A DNA stretch of 58,847 bases. It comes from an uncultured Isoptericola sp. (GTDB lineage Bacteria; Actinomycetota; Actinomycetes; Actinomycetales; Cellulomonadaceae). Positions 17,720-26,523 of this stretch are shown here, in pieces. The notes under the pieces were generated by a model, which worked only from the letters and a program-made list of their open reading frames with translations, had not been told where the DNA came from and made no database searches. How positions within the stretch are numbered: position 1 is the first letter of the stretch; each line of letters opens with the position of its first letter. A program made the position numbers and the translations under genes. The stretch is taken from positions 1 to 58,847 of the forward strand of contig CANMFP010000015.1 in NCBI GenBank assembly GCA_947497265.1, read 5' to 3'.

Positions 17720-18895
17720 ATGGGCATCTTCGGCCGCCGTGCACCGCGCTCCGACCGCCGGCCGGTCGAGGCCAACCGCGTCGCGGGTCGGGCACCCGCC
17801 CAGCAGGAGGCGCGCGGGGCGTCCAAGCTCTGGTCGGACGGATTCGGCCGCGTAGGGACGCGTTCGTTGCAGGTCCTCGCGGTGATCGCGGTGATCGCGG
17901 TCCTCGGGTTCGTGGGGACCCGCCTGACCCTGGTCGTCATCCCCATCCTCATCGCGCTGGTGCTGGCGGCGGCCATCTCCCCGCTGGTGTCGTTCCTGCG
18001 CCGTCGCGGCGTGCCGTCGTTGCTGGCGACGTGGATCGCGCTCCTGACGCTGGTCGCCCTGCTGGCGGGGGTCGTGTGGCTCGTGGTGCGGGCCGTCGTC
18101 GACCAGTGGGACGAGCTGCAGAGCCAGGCCCTCGACGGCTTCGACTCCCTGCAGAGCTACGTCCAGGGCCTGCCGTTCGAGATCTCCGAGGAGCAGATCA
18201 CCTCGGTGCGCGAGTCCGCCGCGGGCCTGCTGCAGTCCAGCGCGGTGGGGTCCGGAGCCATCGAGGGCGTCTCCCAGACCGCCGACTTCGTCACCGGCTT
18301 CTTCATCATGATCGTCGTCCTGTTCTTCTTCCTCAAGGACGGGCCGGCGATGTGGGAGTTCATGCTGCGGCCGTTCGAGGGGCGTGCCTACGAGCGCGGG
18401 CTGCGCGTCGGCGACGCCACCATCGGCACTCTCGGCGGGTACGTGCGGGGGACCGCCATCATCGCGGTCGTCGACGCCGTGGGCATCGGGATCGGCCTCG
18501 CGATCATGGGCGTGCCCCTCGTCGTCCCGCTCTCGGTGCTGGTCTTCCTGCTGGCCTTCATCCCGCTGGTCGGCGCCACCCTGGCGGGCATCCTCGCGGC
18601 CCTGGTCGCGCTGGTCGCCGTCGGCCCGGTCGAAGCGCTCGTCGTCGTCGGGATCGTCGTCGCCGTCAACCAGCTGGAGGGCACGTTCCTCCAGCCCGTG
18701 GTCATGGGTCGGACCTTGCGCCTGCACCCGCTGGTCATCCTGTTCGCCCTGACCACCGGCACGGTGCTCGTCGGCATCACCGGCGCCGTGCTCGCCGTGC
18801 CGATCGCCGCCTCCCTCTGGCGCGCGATCCAGGTGTGGGACGGGCCTGACCAGCCGGCACGGTTCGCCCGGCAGAAGCGCGCCGAGACCGTCTGA
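17720..18895 (+). CDS. AI-2E family transporter (PF01594)
   Basis: The 391-residue membrane protein has the AI-2E/UPF0118 permease layout: a short cytoplasmic N-terminus, TM pairs at about residues 48-95, a soluble coiled middle (DQWDELQSQALDGFDSLQSY), and a C-terminal bundle with GGYVRGTAIIAVVDAVGIG, PLSVLVFLLAFIPLVGATLAG and the family signature VVAVNQLEGTFLQPVVMG. Family members export autoinducer-like or other small molecules or act as Na+/H+ antiporters; the sequence does not decide. ATG 17720 has a GAGAGGA ribosome-binding site. It is probably its own transcription unit. Confidence 0.85.
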   Translation: MGIFGRRAPRSDRRPVEANRVAGRAPAQQEARGASKLWSDGFGRVGTRSLQVLAVIAVIAVLGFVGTRLTLVVIPILIALVLAAAISPLVSFLRRRGVPSLLATWIALLTLVALLAGVVWLVVRAVVDQWDELQSQALDGFDSLQSYVQGLPFEISEEQITSVRESAAGLLQSSAVGSGAIEGVSQTADFVTGFFIMIVVLFFFLKDGPAMWEFMLRPFEGRAYERGLRVGDATIGTLGGYVRGTAIIAVVDAVGIGIGLAIMGVPLVVPLSVLVFLLAFIPLVGATLAGILAALVALVAVGPVEALVVVGIVVAVNQLEGTFLQPVVMGRTLRLHPLVILFALTTGTVLVGITGAVLAVPIAASLWRAIQVWDGPDQPARFARQKRAETV

Positions 18896-18920
18896 CCGGC
18901 CGCTGGCCCGGCAGCTGGGG

Positions 18921-18966
18921 TGCCATAGTTATATAAACCCGCGACCCTGTTGCCGAGAGTTATATA
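18921..18966. repeat. Two AT-rich direct repeats (AGTTATATA)
   Basis: Two copies of a TGCC-n2/3-AGTTATATA motif start at 18921 and 18951, 30 bases apart. They are striking against the GC-rich background. They lie between the converging 3' ends of the AI-2E transporter and the deacetylase, where no promoter is expected. The first copy contains the palindrome TTATATAA. They resemble operator half-sites of small regulators, perhaps left over from a lost gene. Confidence 0.55.
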
Positions 18967-19042
18967 GGTACCGCCGCAGAGCTCGGTGCGCCGGGCGTCC
19001 GCACCCGAGCATCCCCGACGTCGACCGGCAGGCCATCGCCCC

Positions 19043-20452
19043 TCACGGCTCGTCGCGGTCGACGAGCAGCTCGGCCGTGACGAGCACGTAGTCCTCGTCG
19101 CGCAGGTCGTCAATGATCTTCGGGACGGCGTCCACGCTGGTCGCGTGGATGTCGTGCAGCAGGATGTTGCTGCCCGGCTCCACCTCGGCACGCACCCGAC
19201 GGCGGATCTCGCGGGCGTCGCGGGACTCCCAGTCCCGGCTGTCGAGGCTCCACAGGACGACGTCCAGCCCGGTCCGTGTCGAGATCGACCGGACGCGCCC
19301 GTCGACGTCGCCGTACGGGGGCCGCAGCAGGAACGGCGTGAAGCCGGTGGCGTCGGTGACGGCGTCCTGGGTGCGCCGGAGCTCGTCGCGCACCTCTGCG
19401 TCGTCGAGCCCGGTGAGCTGTGGATGGTTCCAGGTGTGGTTGGCGACCAGGTGGCCGCCGTCGACGACGGCGCGAGCGATCTCGGGCCGTCTCGCGACGT
19501 TGTCGCCCACCATGAAGAACGTGGCGGGAGCGTCCTTGCGGGCGAGGATCCGCAGCAGGCGCTCGGTGCTCGCCGCGGGGCCGTCGTCGAACGTCAGCGC
19601 CACGCACCTGTCCCGGCGGCAGTCGACGCCGTCGTCCCGGGCGGCCTGGCGGCGCTCGCGGACGATCTGGTCGAGCCGGTCCGCCCACAGGGACTCCGTG
19701 GTGCCGAGCAGCGTGTCCCGCAGCGAGACGGCGTCGTCCGCGTCGACGGCGTCCGCGCCCGCGTCGAGCATCGCCTCCCCGTCGGTGACCGCCGCGTCGA
19801 GCTCGTCCAGCGCGCCGTCGTCCACCTGCGACCGGAGGTCGGTCAGGGCGTCGCGGCCCTCGGTCGTGGCCGCCTGCAGCTCCTCGAAGGCCCACCGCCG
19901 GCGCGCTTCGACGACGGCGCCGGTCGCCTCGGTCACCTCGGTCGCCGCGGCGTCCAGCTCGGCGGGCGCCGGGTCAGACCTGTCGACCACCTCGACCTCC
20001 ACCTGCGGCAGCGTCTCGGGGCGGAACGGGTTCGGCCGGGTGACCTCGTCCACCGTGAGGGTCGCGACCGGATAGGTCACCTCGGCATCGCGCAGGTCCT
20101 CGGCCCGGTCGAGCGCCTCGGCCAGCGATCTGCGCACGGCAGGGCCGCCCACCTGGCCCTCGCTGGCGTCCAGGACGGGCCTCCCGCCGTCGACCGCCTC
20201 GTCGAGCGCGTCGGCGCTCGCGGCGTAGGCCTCCTCGGCGCGGTCGCGGGAGGTGTCGGCCGCCGCGGTGACGCGGGCGACCTCCGCCTCGTACTCGGCG
20301 ACGGCCTCGACCCAGGCACGGTGCTCGAGCACCCCGGCGACGACGGCGCCCCCCGCGACGAGGACGGCGGCGAGCGCCGCGATCCACCACCGGCGTGCGC
20401 GACGGCGTGGCGCCGGTCCGGAGGCGGCGTCCGATCCTGACGGAGTGCTCAC
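19043..20452 (-). CDS. Membrane-anchored polysaccharide deacetylase (CE4)
   Basis: The 469-residue protein has a cytoplasmic Arg-rich tip, one membrane helix (about residues 20-42), a long Ala/Asp/Glu-rich coiled region (50-280) and a C-terminal NodB-type CE4 domain. The metal and catalytic motifs are all present: TFDDGP near residue 287, HTWNHP near 340, RPPYG, WSLDSRDW and ILLHDIH. CE4 enzymes remove acetyl groups from peptidoglycan, chitin or xylan; the anchor and coiled stalk suggest cell-wall modification. GTG 20452 follows GGAGG with 8 bases between. The open frame continues upstream only as a shadow. Confidence 0.9.
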   Translation of the reverse strand: MSTPSGSDAASGPAPRRRARRWWIAALAAVLVAGGAVVAGVLEHRAWVEAVAEYEAEVARVTAAADTSRDRAEEAYAASADALDEAVDGGRPVLDASEGQVGGPAVRRSLAEALDRAEDLRDAEVTYPVATLTVDEVTRPNPFRPETLPQVEVEVVDRSDPAPAELDAAATEVTEATGAVVEARRRWAFEELQAATTEGRDALTDLRSQVDDGALDELDAAVTDGEAMLDAGADAVDADDAVSLRDTLLGTTESLWADRLDQIVRERRQAARDDGVDCRRDRCVALTFDDGPAASTERLLRILARKDAPATFFMVGDNVARRPEIARAVVDGGHLVANHTWNHPQLTGLDDAEVRDELRRTQDAVTDATGFTPFLLRPPYGDVDGRVRSISTRTGLDVVLWSLDSRDWESRDAREIRRRVRAEVEPGSNILLHDIHATSVDAVPKIIDDLRDEDYVLVTAELLVDRDEP

Positions 20453-20484
20453 CCCTCGATCCTCCGCCGGTGGGGGAGTGCTGG

Positions 20485-21117
20485 CTAGCCCGTCTTGCGG
20501 CGGTAGGCCGCGATCGCCGCGGTGTGAGCGACCGCGAGGATGCCGACGAGCCAGGCGAGGGCGACCCAGATGTCGGCGCCGGGGGACTGCTGCGCGAACA
20601 GGGCCCGCAGGGTGTCGACGATGGACGTCACCGGCTGGTTCTCGGCGAGCCAGGTGAGGGCCAGGGTGAACAGGCCGAGGATGCCGGCCACGGCGAGCCA
20701 GGCGCCCACCGAGGCGCCGGTCCGGAACCCCATGAGCAGGGCGACGCCGATCACGATCGCGATCGAGGCCAGGTTCGCGGCCAGCGACGTGAGCACGTGG
20801 CCCCACAGGACGCTCGACCGGGCGATCGGCATGGCCCGGAAGCGCTCGAAGATGCCGCCCTGCAGGTCGAGGAACAGGCGGTAGGCGGTGTACGCGATAC
20901 CGGACGCGATCGTGATGAGCAGGATGCCGGGGAGCATGTAGTCGAGGTACGACTCGTCGGACCCCGTGTCGATCGCGCCGCCGAACACGTACACGAACAG
21001 CAGCATGAGGGCGATCGGCGTGACCGCGGTGGTGAGGCTCGTGTCGGGGCTGCGGCTGATGTGTCGCAGGGACCGCCCGGTGAGGACGCGGGTGTCGGTC
21101 AGGACGTGGGTGGTCAT
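20485..21117 (-). CDS. ABC-2 type permease, internally shortened
   Basis: This is the permease of a DrrAB-type exporter (MTTHVLTDTRVLTGRSLRHISRSPDTSL and the GGIFERFRAMPIARSSVLWG loop are typical). At 210 residues it is about 45 shorter than relatives. The text jumps from FTLALTWLA straight to ENQPVTSIVDTLR, so the segment that normally carries a further helix and the FVPTDTMP-type loop is missing, near 20645. Its start ATG overlaps the stop of the upstream ATPase tail (TGATG), as in an intact operon. With the ATPase gone and the permease shortened, it is probably not functional. Confidence 0.8.
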   Translation of the reverse strand: MTTHVLTDTRVLTGRSLRHISRSPDTSLTTAVTPIALMLLFVYVFGGAIDTGSDESYLDYMLPGILLITIASGIAYTAYRLFLDLQGGIFERFRAMPIARSSVLWGHVLTSLAANLASIAIVIGVALLMGFRTGASVGAWLAVAGILGLFTLALTWLAENQPVTSIVDTLRALFAQQSPGADIWVALAWLVGILAVAHTAAIAAYRRKTG

Positions 21118-21200
21118 CAGGACTCCTTTCCGGCGTCGGCACCCACGAGGGTGAGGAAGACGTCCTCGAGGGACGGCTGCTTCTCGACGTGCCCAGGGGG
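21117..21200 (-). pseudogene. DrrA-type ABC transporter ATPase, C-terminal remnant
   Basis: The minus strand reads ...PPGHVEKQPSLEDVFLTLVGADAGKES and stops at 21119-21117, overlapping the permease start by one base. PSLEDVFLTLVG is the usual end of daunorubicin-resistance-type ATPases. Walker A, the signature motif and Walker B are all missing; the DNA beyond about 21200 belongs to the promoter and signal region of the opposite-strand Ig-like gene. Confidence 0.8.
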
Positions 21201-21293
21201 CCTTCCGACCGGCAGGTTTTGCGAGCGGATGGTCTGCCGATGACCTGATGCGCTAGGGTCCCCGCAGCAACGACGCCCAAGGAGAGATGCTCG

Positions 21294-22919
21294 GTGACCA
21301 GCAGTGCCGCGGTACGGACCATGCCACTCCCGGACCACAGGCACGCGGTGATGCGGCTCCTGGCCGCAGTCCTGGCGTTCGCCCTCGCCGGCATGGTGGT
21401 CGTCGCGCCGGAGGCGCGGGCGGCGGGCCCGGGCGACCTGGTCCCGACCACGGTGAGCGTCACCCAGACGGATACGTGGTGGGCGTCCGGCGAGCGCTAT
21501 CTCGAGGTGCGAGTGACCACGCCCGACGGCGAGCTCGTCCACGACGGCGGGCTCCGCGCCGAGGTGGACGGCATCGACTACGCCGGCAGCAGCAGGTGGG
21601 CGTCCGGACGTCTGTCGATCTCTCTCGGCTCCCGTGCGCCGGGAACCTACCCTGCGACCGTCCGGTACCTGCCGGCCGACGGGTACGCGCCGTCCGAGTG
21701 GACGGGAACGGTGGAGGTGTCCGAGGGCGGCGTCCCGACCACGACGGCGATCGTCGACGCCCCCGACCGGCTCCAGGTCAACGACCGCGGCCCGGTCGAC
21801 ATCGCGGTGATCGCCGACGACGGCTCCGTCCCGGCTGGCTTGGTCGACCTGAGGTCGCTCAGCACCGGCACCGTCGTGGACCGGGAGCGCGTCGAGGCGG
21901 ACGGCACGGCTCGGCTCTTCCTGCCGACGGACACGCACGGCTCGGTCGCCCATGAGGTGGTCTTCATCGCCGGTGGCGACTGGCAGGAGTCGCGGACGTC
22001 GCTGACGGTTGCGGTGGATCGTGCCGAGCGGGAGCTGGCCGCCTGGGTGGTCGGTGGCGGCGACGTCCACCCGTACGACACCTGGTGGAAGGTGGCGGTC
22101 GACGTCCCGGACGTGGACCGCGTCGCAGGGACCTTGTCGCTCTACGACGGGAAGCGTCGCCTCGCGCGCATCCGGCCGTGGGAGCAGCGGAACCGTACCG
22201 AGGTCTTCGTCATCGACTCCGACGTGCTGGACCCGGGAAAGCACCGGCTCGAGGTACGCCTCACAGGTTCGCCGTACGTCGCGGACACCAGCACCGAGGT
22301 CGTGCTTCGTGTCGCGAAGGTCGAGAGCGGTGTCTGGGCGACGGAGAAGCGAAGGATGCGCTGGGGGGTCGACCACCGGCTGCTCGTCACGACGGGGGCG
22401 AAGATCTCCTCGGCCGTCAACGACGGTCACTTCACCACCGGAACGGTCACCGTCTACAAGGGCCGCACGAAGGTCGGCAGCGAGAAGATCCGCCGCGAGG
22501 GGCGCACCACGGTGCGCATCGACGGCCACCGGTTGCCCGTGGGCAAGACGAAGCTGCGCGTCGTCTACGCGGGTGACAGCCGGTACGGCTCGTCGACGAC
22601 GTACGAGACGGTCCGGGTGCGCAAGGCCAAGACGAAGCTGCGCGCCACGGTGAAGGACACGACGGTGAACGGCTCGCAGCGCGCCAAGGTCAAGGTCCGC
22701 GTGAAGTCACCGTCGGACATCGTCCCGACCGGCAAGATCAAGATCAAGGCCGACGGCAAGGTCGTCAAGAAGGTCCGGCTGAAGAAGAAGCACGACGGCT
22801 CTCGCACGGTGAAGCTGCCCCGGCTCAGCGACGGCCACCACACGATCAAGGTCGTCTACCCCGGGTCGTCGAAGACCAAGCGGGCGGTCAAGAGGAACCT
22901 GTATGTCTGGGTTCGCTGA
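21294..22919 (+). CDS. Secreted Ig-like repeat protein
   Basis: The 541-residue product has a signal peptide (positive N-terminus, hydrophobic LLAAVLAFALAGMVVV, cleavage after ARA) and then four or five beta-rich modules of bacterial Ig-like type. The last two are very Lys-rich and carry the typical GTVTVYKGRTKVGS / VYAGDSRYGSSTTYE pattern of Big-type domains that build spacers in surface adhesins and enzymes. No catalytic domain or sortase signal is visible; the positive C-terminus suggests cell-wall polymer binding. GTG 21294 has GGAGAG upstream. It sits where an ABC ATPase should be, hence a later arrival or the result of a deletion. Confidence 0.75.
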   Translation: MTSSAAVRTMPLPDHRHAVMRLLAAVLAFALAGMVVVAPEARAAGPGDLVPTTVSVTQTDTWWASGERYLEVRVTTPDGELVHDGGLRAEVDGIDYAGSSRWASGRLSISLGSRAPGTYPATVRYLPADGYAPSEWTGTVEVSEGGVPTTTAIVDAPDRLQVNDRGPVDIAVIADDGSVPAGLVDLRSLSTGTVVDRERVEADGTARLFLPTDTHGSVAHEVVFIAGGDWQESRTSLTVAVDRAERELAAWVVGGGDVHPYDTWWKVAVDVPDVDRVAGTLSLYDGKRRLARIRPWEQRNRTEVFVIDSDVLDPGKHRLEVRLTGSPYVADTSTEVVLRVAKVESGVWATEKRRMRWGVDHRLLVTTGAKISSAVNDGHFTTGTVTVYKGRTKVGSEKIRREGRTTVRIDGHRLPVGKTKLRVVYAGDSRYGSSTTYETVRVRKAKTKLRATVKDTTVNGSQRAKVKVRVKSPSDIVPTGKIKIKADGKVVKKVRLKKKHDGSRTVKLPRLSDGHHTIKVVYPGSSKTKRAVKRNLYVWVR

Positions 22920-22946
22920 GCGCTGCGGGAGCACGAGGGCCTGGCG

Positions 22947-22988
22947 AAGGGCTCCTTCCCGGACCGACCGGTCCGGGAAAGAGCCCTT
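22947..22988. terminator. Strong bidirectional terminator hairpin
   Basis: A long near-perfect inverted repeat (outer arms AAGGGCTC and GAGCCCTT, inner arms TTCCCGGACC and GGTCCGGGAA) lies between two converging genes ending at 22919 and 23015. Its position and strength make it a shared terminator. Confidence 0.85.
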
Positions 22989-23014
22989 CACCGCAGCTGC
23001 CTCAGCGGCAGTCG

Positions 23015-24172
23015 TCAGAGCCCGGCGTCGACCAGGCCCTGCTGCCACTCGATCAGGTCGCTGACCTTGGCCTTCAGCGTCTCGGCGCTGTCGTCGTCGC
23101 GCACGAGCGCACCGGCGAGCGCCGCCGTCGGGCGCAGGATGCGGACGGCCTTCGAGGCGTTGCCGGCGTCGGCGGCCTGCTGGGCGTCGTCCAGGCGACG
23201 GTCGAGCTGAGAGATCGCGACGCGGTCACGCGCCGTGTCGGACGGCAGCTCCTCGACGAGCGCGTCGACCTCGGACCAGGTGACGCAGTCGCCGCCGCCC
23301 GAGACCGTCCCCGCGGTCCACTGGACCCCGCGCAGCACGGAGGTCAGGAAGACGGGGTCGGACCACGCCTCGTCGACGTGCCCGGCACCCTGGTGCCAGG
23401 ACCGGCCGCCCTCGAAGTTCTGGCACCAGGCGATCGGGTGGTCCTCGCCCATCGTGCCGCCCTGATAGGTCGACTCGTCGATGGTCTGCAGGACGTGGAC
23501 GTCACCGCGCGGGTTGAGCGTGTAGTTGTACCACTCGTCCCAGCGCTCCCACTCGAGCGGGACGCCCTGCATCGACGGGTGCGAGGGGTTCTCGACCCGC
23601 ATGGTGGCGGTCTGCTGCTGCGGGTGGTTGGCGAAGCGGGCGCCGCCACCGATGAGCTGGGTGAACCAGCCTGAGGTGTGCATCGTGTCGGTGGCCGCGT
23701 GGATCCCGACGACCCCACCGCCGTCGTGGACGTAGCCCTGCAGGGCCGCCACCTCGGCGTCGTCCAGCAGTCGGGGCTGGGCGGGGTCGAGGCTGTTGGT
23801 GTTGTCCACCGGGGAGACGAACACGATCGAGTCGTACTGCGCCAGGTCCGCCGCGGACGTGAACGGGGTGGAGTCCATGGTCAGGTCGGGCTGACCCGGC
23901 GACCCGGGACCCCACCAGCCGCCGGAGTCGTTGGGCGGGTCCCAGACGTCGACGTCGAAGCCGTGCTCGGCGCCGAGGTCGATCAGGGCGTGGGTGGTCT
24001 CGTCGATGTGGGAGTGGCGGAATCCCAGGGTCTTGCCCACCACGAGGACCTCGTCGAGGCCGTCGTCGGCGGCAGCAGCCGGCATGGCTGCGGCGAGCCC
24101 CAGGGTGAGGGTGAGAGTGGCGGTCGCCGTTCCGGCGACGGCACAGCGGGTGGCGGAGGCTGGCTTGCTCAT
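23015..24172 (-). CDS. Secreted ThuA-domain protein
   Basis: The 385-residue product has a signal peptide ending near AAAA (residue 34) and a ThuA-like glutamine-amidotransferase-fold domain (VLVVGKTLGFRHSHIDETTHAL, HDGGGVVGIHAATDTM, NHPQQQTATMRVENPSHPSM, GGRSWHQGAGH). Such domains are often attached to sugar-binding or dehydrogenase modules and are linked to trehalose or glucoside use. A C-terminal helical region of about 75 residues resembles the FIMAH-type helical tail of secreted hydrolases. ATG 24172 has AAAGGAG upstream. It diverges from an SDR/reductase operon with operator-like palindromes between them. Confidence 0.85.
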   Translation of the reverse strand: MSKPASATRCAVAGTATATLTLTLGLAAAMPAAAADDGLDEVLVVGKTLGFRHSHIDETTHALIDLGAEHGFDVDVWDPPNDSGGWWGPGSPGQPDLTMDSTPFTSAADLAQYDSIVFVSPVDNTNSLDPAQPRLLDDAEVAALQGYVHDGGGVVGIHAATDTMHTSGWFTQLIGGGARFANHPQQQTATMRVENPSHPSMQGVPLEWERWDEWYNYTLNPRGDVHVLQTIDESTYQGGTMGEDHPIAWCQNFEGGRSWHQGAGHVDEAWSDPVFLTSVLRGVQWTAGTVSGGGDCVTWSEVDALVEELPSDTARDRVAISQLDRRLDDAQQAADAGNASKAVRILRPTAALAGALVRDDDSAETLKAKVSDLIEWQQGLVDAGL

Positions 24173-24200
24173 GACGCTCCTTTGCGCAGGCAACACATTC

Positions 24201-24236
24201 GTTGACCGGTTCAACTTAACTCGCTGCGGGCGAGTT
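24201..24236. promoter_or_regulatory. Two adjacent palindromes in a divergent promoter
   Basis: GTTGACCGGTTCAAC at 24201-24215 is a 15-base near-palindrome of the kind bound by LacI- or GntR-type repressors. It is followed by AACTCGC and GCGAGTT at 24218-24236 around a 5-base spacer. Both lie 30-65 bases upstream of the ThuA gene, in the gap shared with the SDR operon. No regulator gene is adjacent, so the factor would be encoded elsewhere. Confidence 0.5.
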
Positions 24237-24402
24237 GTCACTACCTCTGGACAGAAGGGTGTCGACAATCGACAGAAGTTGCCGGGATCGGTGTCGAACC
24301 GCGGCGGCGAGGGGTGCGGTCGTTCCCGTCGTGCGAACCGGCGGCGTTCCTGGGCACGATGACGGCGCGCCAGACCTGCCGCACGGACGAGGAGAGCAAC
24401 CA

Positions 24403-25203
24403 GTGGACCTGGGAATCGAAGGACGTGTCGCCGTCGTCACCGGGGCAGACTCCGGCATCGGCCTCGCGGCCGCCCACGAGCTGTTGCGCGAGGGGGCGCG
24501 CGTGGTCCTCACGGACACCGACACCGGCAGGGTCCGCGCGGCGGCCGAGTCGCTGGACGCGCTGCAGGGGTCGTGGATGGCCGTCGGTGCGGACCTCACG
24601 CGACCCGACGACGTCGCGAGGCTGGTGCGGGCCACGGAGGAGAACTTCGGGACGGCCGACATCCTGGTCCACTCCGCAGGGGTCCACGGCGCGGTGGGGC
24701 TGTTCCACGAGATCGACGACGACGGCTGGCTCGAGACGTTGCAGGTCGACCTGCTCGCCGCAGTGCGCACGGTGCGCGCGCTGCTTCCCGGCATGCGTGC
24801 CTCCAGGTGGGGCCGCGTCGTCCTCGTGGCGTCCGAGGACGGCGTGCAGCCCTACGTCGACGAGCTGCCCTACAGCGCCTCGAAGGCTGCGCTGCTCAAC
24901 CTGACCAAGGGCCTGTCGAAGACGTACAGCCGCGAGGGCGTACTGGTCAACGCCGTCTCGCCCGCCTTCGTCGAGACGCCCATGACCGACGAGATGATGG
25001 ACGCCCGCGCCGCCGAGCTCGGCGTCGACCGGGACGAGGCGATCCGGAGCTTCCTGGCCGAAGAGCGGCCCTTCATCGAGCGGGACCACCGGGGGAGGCC
25101 CGAGGAGGTCGCCGCGGTGGTCGCGCTGCTCTGCTCCGCCCGCGCGAGCTACGTCGTCGGGTCGAACTACCGGGTCGACGGCGGCTCCGTCGCCACGATC
25201 TGA
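24403..25203 (+). CDS. Short-chain dehydrogenase/reductase
   Basis: This 266-residue classical SDR has the cofactor motif TGADSGIG (residues 13-20), D at the end of the second strand (LTDTDTG, suggesting NAD+), the catalytic Ser in VLVASEDG and the catalytic pair YSASK, with C-terminal NYRVDGGS. The reaction is oxidation or reduction of a small alcohol or sugar. GTG 24403 is chosen because GAGGAGAG precedes it by 6 bases. It forms an operon with the FAD reductase ten bases downstream. Confidence 0.85.
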   Translation: MDLGIEGRVAVVTGADSGIGLAAAHELLREGARVVLTDTDTGRVRAAAESLDALQGSWMAVGADLTRPDDVARLVRATEENFGTADILVHSAGVHGAVGLFHEIDDDGWLETLQVDLLAAVRTVRALLPGMRASRWGRVVLVASEDGVQPYVDELPYSASKAALLNLTKGLSKTYSREGVLVNAVSPAFVETPMTDEMMDARAAELGVDRDEAIRSFLAEERPFIERDHRGRPEEVAAVVALLCSARASYVVGSNYRVDGGSVATI

Positions 25204-25213
25204 GGAGGCCACC

Positions 25214-26482
25214 ATGACGAAGGACCACTACGACTACCTGCTCCTCGGCGGTGGGATGGCGTCGGACGCTGCCGCGCGCGGCATCCGGGAGGTCGACCCG
25301 GCCGGCACCATCGGGATCGTCGGTCGTGAGGCCACGGAGCCGGTCACGCGGCCGGCCCTGTCCAAGAAACTGTGGACGGACCCGGACTTCACGTTCGACC
25401 AGGTCTGGACCGGCACGGCCGAGGACACCGGGGCGGACCTGCTGCTCGGTGAGACCGTCGTCGCGCTCGACACGGACCGCCGCACGGTGAGCACGGCGTC
25501 GGGGCGGGAGATCGGCTACGGCAGGGCCCTGGTGGCGACCAGCGGCACGCCCGGGTCGGCCGACGTCGACGACTCGCACGGCACGGGCCGGGTCATCCCG
25601 TTCCGCAGCGTGCGCGACTACGAGCGGCTGCGCGGGCTCACCTCGCACGGCAGCCCGCACGTCGTGGTGGTGGGCGGCAGCTACATCGCCACCGAGCTGG
25701 CGGCCGGGCTCACCGAGACCGACGCCCAGGTGACCCTCGTGTTCACGCAGGACACGCTCCTGGACCAGATGCTCCCCGCCGATCTCGCCGGGCGTGCGGA
25801 GCTGCTGTTCCGCACCCACGGGGTGGAGCTCGTGCGTGGTACCGGGGTGACGGGCGGCGGGGTCCAGGGACCTGACGGGCCGGTCCGCCTCGCGCTCTCG
25901 TCCGGAGAGGAGGTCGAGGCCGACGTCGTCGTCCTGGGGCTGGGGATCTCGCTCGAGACCGGCTTCGCCGCCGAGGCCGGGCTGGAGACGGTCGACGACG
26001 GCGGGATCGTCGTCGACGCGCACCTGCGGTCGAGCGACCCCGCGGTGTGGGCCGCCGGCGACGTGGCGCACTACCCGGACCGGGTGCTCGGCACGCGGCG
26101 GGTCGAGCACGTGGACCACGCGACGTCGTCCGGCCGGTCCGCCGGGCGTGACATGGCCGGCGCCGACGAGCCCTACACGCACACGCCCTTCTACTACTCG
26201 GTGCTGTTCGGCGTCCGGTACGAGGCGGTGGGCACCCTCGACGCGTCGCTCGAGGTCGTCGAGGACCGCCAGGGTCCCGCCGACGACCCGCTGGCGCACG
26301 TCGTCGCCTACTACGTGGAGCGCGAGACCGACGGGGCGAGCACCGCGCAGGTGCACGGCGTGCTGCTCTGGGGCGTCGAGGAGGGCACCGCCGGGCCGGA
26401 CGCCGCCCGCGAGGTGCTGGCCGGCGGTCCGGTCGACCCGGCGGCGCTGCGCGGTCGGATCGTGCTGGACGATCTCGGGTAG
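25214..26482 (+). CDS. FAD/NAD(P)-dependent reductase
   Basis: The 422-residue enzyme has two dinucleotide folds: FAD binding at the start (YLLLGGGMASDAAARG) and NAD(P)H binding in the middle (VVVVGGSYIATELAAGL), plus the FAD C-terminal signature VWAAGDVAHY. It resembles ferredoxin/rubredoxin reductases and AIF-type oxidoreductases, with a C-terminal dimer-like domain. A GGAGG lies just before ATG 25214. It is co-transcribed with the SDR and may recycle its electrons or feed a redox partner; no ferredoxin gene is adjacent. Confidence 0.85.
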   Translation: MTKDHYDYLLLGGGMASDAAARGIREVDPAGTIGIVGREATEPVTRPALSKKLWTDPDFTFDQVWTGTAEDTGADLLLGETVVALDTDRRTVSTASGREIGYGRALVATSGTPGSADVDDSHGTGRVIPFRSVRDYERLRGLTSHGSPHVVVVGGSYIATELAAGLTETDAQVTLVFTQDTLLDQMLPADLAGRAELLFRTHGVELVRGTGVTGGGVQGPDGPVRLALSSGEEVEADVVVLGLGISLETGFAAEAGLETVDDGGIVVDAHLRSSDPAVWAAGDVAHYPDRVLGTRRVEHVDHATSSGRSAGRDMAGADEPYTHTPFYYSVLFGVRYEAVGTLDASLEVVEDRQGPADDPLAHVVAYYVERETDGASTAQVHGVLLWGVEEGTAGPDAAREVLAGGPVDPAALRGRIVLDDLG

Positions 26483-26523
26483 CCGCGCTTCCAGGCTGTG
26501 TTCTGCGAGGTCGCCGGGCCAGG

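Noticed and set aside
14387-18727. A 1446-codon minus-strand open frame
   Set aside because: It is antisense to the P-type ATPase and AI-2E genes and shows Asp/His/Arg-rich low-complexity text typical of shadow frames.
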